From Bacillota bacterium (GTDB taxonomy: Bacteria; Bacillota; Clostridia; Oscillospirales; Ruminococcaceae), in the NCBI GenBank assembly GCA_023396215.1, contig JAEWWW010000114.1, positions 1 to 10,685 on the forward strand: a stretch of DNA of 10,685 nucleotides, given 5' to 3'. Position 1 is the first letter of the stretch. Every line of letters begins with the position of its first letter. Position numbers and translations under genes: made by a program. Positions 5,935-10,685 of this stretch are shown piece by piece. Under the pieces are notes generated by a model. It was not told the origin of the DNA. It was given only the letters and a program-made list of their open reading frames with translations, and searched no databases.

Positions 5935-7683
5935 TCATGCTCCTTTTCTGCTCCAGCCGCGGCTGTTTTCCCGGGCGGTTACAAAGTTGCGGTAGATGCC
6001 GCCTTCCTCCATCAGTTCCTCGTGGGTACCCTGCTGGGCAATGCCTCCCGCTGCGATGACCAGTATCTGGTCGGCGTGACGGATGGTATTGAGCCGGTGG
6101 GCGATGACCAGCAGGGTTTTGCCCTTGCAAAGCTCGCTGATGGCCTGCTGGATGTAGCTTTCGTTGTCTGCGTCCACGCTGGCGGTGGCTTCGTCCAGAA
6201 TGACGATAGGGGCGTCCTTTAAGATACAGCGGGCGATGGAAATGCGCTGCTGCTCGCCGCCGGAAAGGCTGGCTCCGCCCTCGCCCACCACCGTATCAAA
6301 GCCCTCGGGCAGCGCCATGATAAAGTCGTAGCACCGCGCCTTTTTTGCCGCGTCGATCACCTCTTGACGGCCGGCCCCGGGCCTGCCCATGCTGATGTTG
6401 TTGTAGACGGTATCCTGAAACAGGTAGACCCGCTGAAACACCATGCTGATATGGTTCATCAGCTCGCTGAGTGGGAGGTCGCGGATATCCTGCCCCCGCA
6501 CCAAAATCCGCCCGGATTTCACATCCCAGAAGCGGGCCAGCAGGCTTGCAATGGTGGATTTTCCCCCACCCGAGGGGCCGACCAGCGCCAGCATCTGGTT
6601 TCTGCCCAGCTCAAAGGAAACATCCCGCAGCACATCCTGTTCCCCGTAGGCAAAGCTGACCTTCTCAAACTGCACCTCGGGGGCGTCGCTCTGTGCGGGG
6701 ATCGTGTTTCTGCCCATATCCGGCAGCTCCCGCTCCAGAAACACCTCCTCGATGCGGTCCATGCAGCTGTTCATCACCGTCAGCCGCGCGCTTTGGCCAT
6801 ACAGCGCCTTGAGGGGGCCAAACAGGTCGAACACAAAGAGCATAATGCCCACCAGATAGGTGACGTCCAGCATATTTTTGAAGTAGAGCAGCACAGAAAG
6901 GCCGATGATAAGAACTGTGCCGAGGCCGTAAATCAGGTTGAGCCCCCGCTGCCACGGCGTGTGGTTCTCCTCGAAATCGAGGCTGGCGCGGCAGGTTTCC
7001 TCAAAGCTGCCTGTGAGGGCTTTGGATTTTTCACCCAGCAGGTTATAGGTCTTGATGATGCCAATGCCCTCGGTAAAATCCAGCACCGACTCGGTCAGCT
7101 GCTCCAGCTGCTCCTGCCGGATGGAGGAATCCTCCAGCGCCTCCCGCTTCAGCCCCCGGGCCAACAGCAGAATGAGCAGCAGCACGCACAGGCCCGCCAG
7201 TCCCAGCCACGGGCTGAAGAAAAAGAGGAACACCAGCAAAATTCCCTGTGAGAAGATGTAGCTCATCATATCGGCCAGCACATTCATGCAGTTTTCCTCG
7301 ATGAACACCATATCGGTGGAAAGCACCGAGCTGATTTTGCCGATGTTGCCCTCGGTGAAATAGCCCATGGGCATTTTGCGCAGATGCGCGCCCAGCTCCA
7401 TGCGCTTATCGGCAAAGAGCAGAAAGCCCGCCGCCGACTGCAGCCGGTCGGAGATGTTGTGGAACAGCATCTGCAGCAGCAGGAGGACAACCAGCGCAAT
7501 GCCAATCTGCAGGCAGATGGCCGGGGTGGCCGTGCCGTGATAGAAGGCGGCAAGGGCGAAAAACGCAAGGCCGATGGGGGCGTTTTTCAGCAGCCCTTTC
7601 AAAAAGGAGAACACAAAGGCCAGAGCGATTCTGCCCCTGTATTTCCCCGATGCGTTGAAGATGCGCCGCATTAATGCCGTCAT
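5935..7683 (-). CDS. ABC exporter-type half-transporter, second of pair
   Basis: This 582-residue protein fuses a six-helix exporter-fold membrane domain (about residues 15-300) to an ATPase domain (about 335-570). The ATPase motifs are complete: Walker A GPSGGGKST (369-377), Q-loop Gln417 (VFQRVYLF), signature LSGGEQQ (473-479), Walker B IVILDE (493-498) with the catalytic Glu, and H-loop His529. The start at 7683 gives a 4-bp ATGA overlap with the upstream ABC gene and has a GGGGGAG ribosome binding site 7 bases away. The frame's more upstream ATG lies inside the previous gene without such support. Together with the preceding gene it probably forms a heterodimer. Such pairs export drugs, peptides or lipids, but the IrtAB and YbtPQ pairs with the same fold import siderophores, so direction and substrate are open. 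Confidence 0.93.
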   Translation of the reverse strand: MTALMRRIFNASGKYRGRIALAFVFSFLKGLLKNAPIGLAFFALAAFYHGTATPAICLQIGIALVVLLLLQMLFHNISDRLQSAAGFLLFADKRMELGAHLRKMPMGYFTEGNIGKISSVLSTDMVFIEENCMNVLADMMSYIFSQGILLVFLFFFSPWLGLAGLCVLLLILLLARGLKREALEDSSIRQEQLEQLTESVLDFTEGIGIIKTYNLLGEKSKALTGSFEETCRASLDFEENHTPWQRGLNLIYGLGTVLIIGLSVLLYFKNMLDVTYLVGIMLFVFDLFGPLKALYGQSARLTVMNSCMDRIEEVFLERELPDMGRNTIPAQSDAPEVQFEKVSFAYGEQDVLRDVSFELGRNQMLALVGPSGGGKSTIASLLARFWDVKSGRILVRGQDIRDLPLSELMNHISMVFQRVYLFQDTVYNNISMGRPGAGRQEVIDAAKKARCYDFIMALPEGFDTVVGEGGASLSGGEQQRISIARCILKDAPIVILDEATASVDADNESYIQQAISELCKGKTLLVIAHRLNTIRHADQILVIAAGGIAQQGTHEELMEEGGIYRNFVTARENSRGWSRKGA

Positions 7684-9431
7684 GCTCTTTCTCCCCCTTT
7701 CGCTGTGCTGACCTTCCATTGCGCGCTGCCCTCGGCGGCCTGCCATAGCTTTTGATAAGCCGGGCAGCCTGCCAGCAGCTCAGCGTGGGTTCCGGCGGCG
7801 GCCAGATTGCCCCCGTCCAGCACGCAGATTTGATCGGCGCCTGTGATGGAGTGCAGCCGATGGGCGATGACGATGACCGTCTTGCCCCGTATCACCTGCG
7901 CGATGGCCTCGTTCATTTTTTCCTCATTCTCGGGGTCCATAAAGGCGGTGGCTTCGTCCAGCACCACGATGGGCGCGTCTTTCAGGATGGCCCGGGCCAG
8001 CGAGATGCGCTGCCGTTCGCCGCCGGATAGCTGCTTGCCGCCGTCCCCCGCCATAGTGTGGATGCCTTTTTCCAGCCGGGCCAGGAACTCGCCGCACTGG
8101 GCTTTTTCAGCCGCTGCCAGCACCTGCTGGTCGGTGGCCTCCGGCCTGCCCAGACGGATGTTTTCCAGCAGGCTGATGTTAAAGAGAAACTGCTCCTGCG
8201 CCACATAGGAGATTTGTTGGTTGAGGGCCTGCAGGCTCATCTCCCGGATATCCTGCCCGCCGATTTTGACGGCGCCGCCGGTGACATCGTAGAAATGCAC
8301 CAGCAGCCGGGCCAGCGTGCTCTTGCCGCTGCCCGATTCACCCACCAGCGCAGTCAGGCTGCCCTCGGGGATATCCAGCGTAATGCCATGCAGCACCTCG
8401 GTCTCCTGATAGGCAAAATGTACGTCCTCAAACCGCAGATCATGGTTTTTGCCGGTAAAGGTCGCTATCGACTGGGTGAGGGGCGTTTCGTCCATCATCT
8501 TCTCCAGATTGGAAACGGCATAGTCAATCCGCGCCATGGTGGGCATAAAGCTCATCACCCGCAGCAGGGGCGCGCTGATGCCGAAGGACATGCAGAGCGC
8601 CAGCGCCAGATTGGGCAGCGTGGAGTAGCCCTGCAGGACAAAGTAGGCCCCCACCGGCAGCACAAAGAGGGCCACGCAGGGCACAAGGCTGTTGTAAATC
8701 GCCATCCAGGGCCAGCAGACCTTATACCACGCCAGCGTGAAATCCCGATAGTCTTTGATGTCGGTTTCATACCGGTGGTAGGATTCCCCATCCCGGTTGA
8801 ACACCTTGATGACCTCCATGCCGTTAATGTACTCCACAATGGTGCGGTTCATCTTCTGGGCCGACGCATAGTAAGCGCCCATTTTGCTCATGCCGCTTTG
8901 GTACATCATCATCATGGCAAGGGCGCCCAGCGGCAGCGAGGCCAGCGCCAGCAGCGCCATGCGCCAATCGGCCAGAAACATGCCGAGGAAAACCATCACC
9001 GGGATAGCCACGTTGGAAATCCCCTCGGGTATGGCGTGGGCCAGCGGCAGCTCGATGGTTTCGATGTCATCGATGAACATCTTCTTGATGGCACCCACCC
9101 CTTTCGCCTGAATGACGCCCAGCGGCAGGCCCTCCATCTTGCCCTGCAGCGAGATGCGCAGGTTTTTCAGCGTGTTGTACGCCGCATTGTGCGAAAGCGA
9201 GAGCCCCCAGATGTAGAACACCGCGTACAGCACCGTGCAAACCGCAATGGCGGCGATGCGCCACGCGATATACCCCGCCGTGACCGGCTCGCGCAGCAGC
9301 AGCGGCCGGATGATTTGGTAGATGAACCAAAAGGGCAGCACCTGCATGACCATACCGGTCAGCATGGCGGCGATGGCCGCATAGGTGGTCCTTCGGTGTT
9401 CACCGGCATATCCCAGTACCTTTTTGAACAA
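7680..9431 (-). CDS. ABC exporter-type half-transporter, first of pair
   Basis: This 583-residue half-transporter has an N-terminal membrane domain with six helices (about 17-305) and a C-terminal ATPase domain (about 332-560). Motifs are intact: Walker A GESGSGKST (364-372), Q-loop Gln412, signature LSGGERQ (468-474), Walker B IVVLDE (488-493) and H-loop His524. After Walker B it reads ATAFMDPENE rather than the usual ATSALD. The membrane domain has the YINGMEVIKVFNR segment (201-213), which I associate with the siderophore-linked YbtPQ/IrtAB-like branch, though this is recall, not a search. The start is TTG at 9431, chosen because AGGAGGGG (9445-9438) lies 6 bases upstream. An in-frame ATG at 9503 would put two candidate operators inside the gene. 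Both subunits of the pair look catalytically competent. It is the first transporter gene after tetR. Confidence 0.92.
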   Translation of the reverse strand: MFKKVLGYAGEHRRTTYAAIAAMLTGMVMQVLPFWFIYQIIRPLLLREPVTAGYIAWRIAAIAVCTVLYAVFYIWGLSLSHNAAYNTLKNLRISLQGKMEGLPLGVIQAKGVGAIKKMFIDDIETIELPLAHAIPEGISNVAIPVMVFLGMFLADWRMALLALASLPLGALAMMMMYQSGMSKMGAYYASAQKMNRTIVEYINGMEVIKVFNRDGESYHRYETDIKDYRDFTLAWYKVCWPWMAIYNSLVPCVALFVLPVGAYFVLQGYSTLPNLALALCMSFGISAPLLRVMSFMPTMARIDYAVSNLEKMMDETPLTQSIATFTGKNHDLRFEDVHFAYQETEVLHGITLDIPEGSLTALVGESGSGKSTLARLLVHFYDVTGGAVKIGGQDIREMSLQALNQQISYVAQEQFLFNISLLENIRLGRPEATDQQVLAAAEKAQCGEFLARLEKGIHTMAGDGGKQLSGGERQRISLARAILKDAPIVVLDEATAFMDPENEEKMNEAIAQVIRGKTVIVIAHRLHSITGADQICVLDGGNLAAAGTHAELLAGCPAYQKLWQAAEGSAQWKVSTAKGGERA

Positions 9432-9437
9432 AACAAA

Positions 9438-9445
9438 CCCCTCCT
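9438..9445 (-). promoter_or_regulatory. Ribosome binding site selecting a TTG start
   Basis: AGGAGGGG on the minus strand lies 6 bases before TTG 9431 of the first ABC gene. No ATG is suitably placed after it, so a TTG start is the best reading. Confidence 0.7.
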
Positions 9446-9461
9446 TCGAGAAACACCATGA

Positions 9462-9477
9462 GTTAGGTATGGCTAAC
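9462..9477. promoter_or_regulatory. Operator-like palindrome, copy 1 (GTTAG-N6-CTAAC)
   Basis: GTTAGGTATGGCTAAC has 5-bp inverted arms around 6 bases and is followed by CTT, so its right side reads GGCTAACCTT (9471-9480). An identical right side and the same left arm recur at 9527-9545. It lies between the weak promoter candidate and the first ABC start codon, where a bound protein would block transcription. Confidence 0.6.
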
Positions 9478-9486
9478 CTTTGGATG

Positions 9487-9516
9487 AATAAAAAGCCCGG
9501 CAATGCGGGAAGTGAA
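9487..9516 (-). promoter_or_regulatory. Weak promoter candidate for the ABC-ABC-MATE genes
   Basis: On the minus strand TTCACT (9516-9511) and TTTATT (9492-9487) are spaced by 18 bases. Each matches consensus at four of six positions. The main reason to consider it is its position between the two operator-like palindromes. Read-through from the tetR promoter is an alternative source of transcription. Confidence 0.3.
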
Positions 9517-9526
9517 GCCCCCTATT

Positions 9527-9542
9527 GTTAGCCCCGGCTAAC
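9527..9542. promoter_or_regulatory. Operator-like palindrome, copy 2 (GTTAGCC-CC-GGCTAAC)
   Basis: GTTAGCCCCGGCTAAC is a perfect 7-bp inverted repeat around two bases. Its right side continues as GGCTAACCTT (9536-9545), identical to copy 1, and the copies are exactly 65 bp apart. The minus-strand half-site AAGGTTAGCC matches half of the DtxR/IdeR iron-box consensus. The binding protein could be the TetR regulator just upstream or a metal-dependent DtxR-family protein encoded elsewhere. Confidence 0.65.
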
Positions 9543-9556
9543 CTTAAGGCCAAAGC

Positions 9557-9581
9557 AAATCCCCTTTTCTTAAGGGGATTT
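9557..9581 (-). terminator. Hairpin at the end of tetR, weak terminator or attenuator
   Basis: AAATCCCCTT (9557-9566) and AAGGGGATTT (9572-9581) make a perfect 10-bp stem with a 5-base loop, overlapping the tetR stop codon. In the leftward transcript it is followed by GCTTTGGCC rather than a U-run, so full termination is doubtful. It may allow partial read-through into the ABC genes or protect the tetR mRNA end. Confidence 0.45.
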
Positions 9582-10201
9582 TATCCGGCTGTTTCAAACC
9601 CCAACACCCGGTTCCAGTTGAACAGGCCGCAGATAAGGGCGCTGTGGGCCTCCATCTGCTCCCATGTATAGCCGTGGATAAACGGCTCGTAAACGGTGGT
9701 CCAGAATGCCGAAAGCAGGATGTGCATCTCCTCCATGGAAATATACGTGCGGGCCAGCCCCCGCCTGTGGGCCTCAAGAAAATATTCGTGGCTCTTGGCG
9801 GTCATATTTTCTACAAAATCGTGCTGAAAGTTGGAATACCGGGTGCCACCCGCGCCGGAGAGCAGCAGCACGAAGCCGTCGTAATACCCATAGAGAAACC
9901 GAAACCATTCCAGCATGCTGTCCCCCATCTCCCATGCCTTAATCAGCATATCGTCCGAGAGAGCAGACGCTGAAACAGCGCTCCGCTTTTCCACCAAATC
10001 ATCCAGCGCCGCAACCGTGTCGGCCACCACGGCGTGGAACAGGTCTTCTTTACCCTTGTACCGCTTGTAGAGGGCGCCGGTGGTGACGCCGGCATCCTCA
10101 CAGATTGCTTTCAGGGAGGCTTTTTCAAACCCGCAGGCGAGAAACTCCTTTTTTGCGCTCTCGATGATGCGCGGGTCGATGGAACGATCCGGTTTGGACA
10201 T
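9581..10201 (-). CDS. TetR/AcrR-family transcriptional regulator
   Basis: This 206-residue regulator has the TetR N-terminal DNA-binding domain: IIESAKKEFLACGF (residues 12-25), then the helix-turn-helix KASLKAICEDAGVTTGALYKRY (27-48) and the GKEDLFHAVV segment (50-59). The rest is an all-helical ligand-binding and dimerisation domain that I cannot place in a subfamily. I chose ATG 10201 because GGGAGGTGA precedes it with about 8 bases spacing. The ATG at 10222 lacks any ribosome binding site and would place that GGGAGGTGA inside the gene. It reads in the same direction as the ABC-ABC-MATE genes and is probably their local regulator. Its own promoter is overlapped by two palindromes, suggesting autoregulation. 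The inducer is unknown. Confidence 0.93.
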   Translation of the reverse strand: MSKPDRSIDPRIIESAKKEFLACGFEKASLKAICEDAGVTTGALYKRYKGKEDLFHAVVADTVAALDDLVEKRSAVSASALSDDMLIKAWEMGDSMLEWFRFLYGYYDGFVLLLSGAGGTRYSNFQHDFVENMTAKSHEYFLEAHRRGLARTYISMEEMHILLSAFWTTVYEPFIHGYTWEQMEAHSALICGLFNWNRVLGFETAG

Positions 10202-10210
10202 CTGGTATCT

Positions 10211-10219
10211 CACCTCCCG
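10211..10219 (-). promoter_or_regulatory. Ribosome binding site deciding the tetR start
   Basis: GGGAGGTGA on the minus strand lies about 9 bases before ATG 10201. The ATG at 10222 is upstream of this site and lacks one of its own. Confidence 0.7.
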
Positions 10220-10231
10220 CATGGTTTAGTA

Positions 10232-10245
10232 ATCGGCATACCGAT
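10232..10245. promoter_or_regulatory. Palindrome in the tetR leader (ATCGG-CATA-CCGAT)
   Basis: A 5-bp inverted repeat with 4-base centre lies between the predicted transcription start and the ribosome binding site of tetR. TetR proteins often repress their own genes from such sites. It shares 3 bases with the neighbouring GATAA/TTATC palindrome and does not resemble the GTTAG-N6-CTAAC elements before the ABC genes. Confidence 0.45.
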
Positions 10246-10257
10246 AATCTAGTTATC
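10243..10257. promoter_or_regulatory. Palindrome at the tetR transcription start (GATAA-N5-TTATC)
   Basis: GATAATCTAGTTATC has perfect 5-bp inverted arms around TCTAG. It abuts the -10 box and covers the predicted start of transcription, the usual place for a repressor site. Confidence 0.5.
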
Positions 10258-10286
10258 AGTTTAGCAGGCAATTTGCAGGCTGTCAA
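10258..10286 (-). promoter_or_regulatory. Predicted sigma-A promoter of tetR
   Basis: On the minus strand a perfect TTGACA (10286-10281), a 17-base spacer and TAAACT (10263-10258) form a near-ideal promoter. Transcription should start near 10251, leaving a leader of about 50 bases before the tetR start. Confidence 0.8.
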
Positions 10287-10397
10287 GATGTGGGAACGAT
10301 TTTGTTGGTATTTTAACAAAAATGCGGCAACCCCTGTTGCACAAGGCATCGCCCCCTACCCGGCAAGATGGTAAAGCAGGTAAAATGGGCAGGCAGC

Positions 10398-10442
10398 AAA
10401 AGCAAAAGGCCCGCGGAGCGGTTGGAGCAACCACTCTGCGGG
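10398..10442 (-). terminator. Terminator-like hairpin reading leftwards
   Basis: CCCGC...GCGGG, GAG/CTC and GGTT/AACC pair in order around a 5-base loop (10410-10442), interrupted by one wobble and one mismatch. On the minus strand the stem is followed by CCTTTTGCTTTTGC, a broken T-tract. It would end a transcript coming from the right before the tetR promoter. Confidence 0.5.
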
Positions 10443-10473
10443 ACTTACTTGTAGCGCGCTGATAAAGAAACAT

Positions 10474-10501
10474 CGCTGTGAGCTTTGTGTAGTTCACAGC
10501 G
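10474..10501. repeat. Hairpin CGCTGTGAGCT / AGTTCACAGCG
   Basis: Eleven pairs form, ten Watson-Crick and one G-U on the plus strand (G10482, T10493), around the loop TTGTGT. On the minus strand that pair becomes an A-C mismatch, so if this is RNA the plus strand is favoured. Confidence 0.55.
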
Positions 10502-10542
10502 ACGTACTCCAATGCTATTTCCAAAGATGTGAAGCGTTTGCA

Positions 10543-10559
10543 CGCCGCCACAGGCGGCG
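10543..10559. repeat. G+C hairpin CGCCGCC-ACA-GGCGGCG
   Basis: A perfect 7-bp inverted repeat with a 3-base loop directly precedes the long nested hairpin, with two bases between them. No T-run follows on either side, so it is not an ordinary terminator. Confidence 0.6.
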
Positions 10560-10561
10560 AA

Positions 10562-10645
10562 CCGCAAAAAGTTGGTAGGGCGCCGGTCAGCGTGAAAAGC
10601 GCGCGTTTACAAGCGCTTAGCTGACAAGCCCGTGACTTTTTGCGG
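10562..10645. repeat. Long nested hairpin with outer CCGCAAAAAG / CTTTTTGCGG arms
   Basis: The outer arms CCGCAAAAAGT (10562-10572) and ACTTTTTGCGG (10635-10645) pair perfectly over 11 bp, with two further G-U pairs on the plus strand. Inside, in matching order, are GGGC/GCCC (10578-10581, 10628-10631), GTCAGC/GCTGAC (10586-10591, 10620-10625) and AAGCGC/GCGCTT (10597-10602, 10613-10618) around a 10-base loop. Four nested stems in order make chance unlikely. It may be a structured RNA domain or a palindromic interspersed repeat. Confidence 0.6.
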
Positions 10646-10685
10646 AAGAGGAGCCGCAACGAAACGGAGGAGCGGTGGCTTTTCA

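Larger units (their letters stand above)
10287..10685. other. Non-coding region with a chain of hairpins (candidate structured RNA or repeat)
   Basis: I see no convincing protein gene in these 399 bases. From left to right there are a small TTTTGTT/AACAAAA repeat (10300-10321), a GCAAC/GTTGC hairpin (10327-10340), a terminator-like hairpin (10410-10442), an 11-pair hairpin (10474-10501), a 7-bp G+C hairpin (10543-10559) and a long nested hairpin (10562-10645). The last bases (10646-10685) are purine-rich with GGAGGAG at 10666-10672, which could be a ribosome binding site for a rightward gene beyond the edge. The 132-codon leftward frame crossing the region runs through the hairpins and into the tetR promoter, so I reject it. 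Confidence 0.5.

Noticed and set aside
5933..6130. N-terminal extension of the MATE protein
   Set aside because: These residues are out-of-frame translation of the end of the ABC gene; the MATE fold begins after the start at 5932.
6364..7251. Rightward 295-codon frame opposite the second ABC gene
   Set aside because: Low-complexity His/Gln-rich translation, fully antisense to a well-supported ABC transporter gene.
8058..9461. Rightward 467-codon frame opposite the first ABC gene
   Set aside because: It is antisense to all the conserved ATPase and membrane segments, is His/Gln/Arg-rich without hydrophobic structure, and has no operon context.
10261..10659. Leftward 132-codon frame at the right edge
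   Set aside because: It runs through four hairpins, the terminator-like element and the -35 box of the tetR promoter, has no ribosome binding site, and has a Cys/Arg-rich translation without a recognisable domain.

Overview
The window looks like a chromosomal segment of a low-G+C-phylum (Firmicutes) anaerobe, most likely a Clostridia/Oscillospiraceae-type gut bacterium. This is inferred from G+C-rich genes set in AT-rich promoter regions, strong AGGAGG-type ribosome binding sites, sigma-A-like TTGACA/TATAAT promoters, Clostridia-style ABC/MATE cassettes and a meso-diaminopimelate dehydrogenase. No rRNA, tRNA, CRISPR array, insertion sequence or clear phage module was seen.

Left part (1-2876): a sugar-uptake locus. 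A lipoprotein solute-binding protein of the UgpB/MalE type is read leftwards; its permease genes would lie off the left edge. It is divergent from a LacI-family regulator read rightwards. The AT-rich gap between them (1395-1685) holds one convincing promoter in each direction and a set of ATTAGTAA/TTACTAAT elements that are plausible operators. The binding-protein leader begins with a very strong ribosome-binding-like sequence in front of a two-codon ORF. The lacI gene ends in a clear terminator.

Middle (2877-4549): a small four-helix membrane protein of the 'phage holin family 4 superfamily IV'/YvlD type (read right) and a short meso-diaminopimelate dehydrogenase (read left) converge on one perfect 21-bp-stem bidirectional terminator.

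Right part (4550-10286): a leftward cassette of TetR-family regulator, two half-size ABC exporter-fold proteins (probably a heterodimer) and a MATE efflux protein. The three transporter genes are coupled by a 4-bp ATGA overlap and a 2-bp gap. The tetR gene has its own strong promoter overlapped by two palindromes. The 150-bp gap between tetR and the first ABC gene holds two copies, exactly 65 bp apart, of GTTAG-N4-GGCTAACCTT. On the other strand these read AAGGTTAGCC, like half of a DtxR/IdeR iron box. The two promoters carry different palindromes, which suggests two regulatory inputs, one possibly metal-responsive. An iron, siderophore or metallophore role for the ABC pair is a hypothesis only.

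Right edge (10287-10685): no convincing protein gene. It holds four successive hairpins, including an 84-base nested one, and looks like a structured RNA or a dispersed repeat that continues past the window. It is the least explained part of the window.
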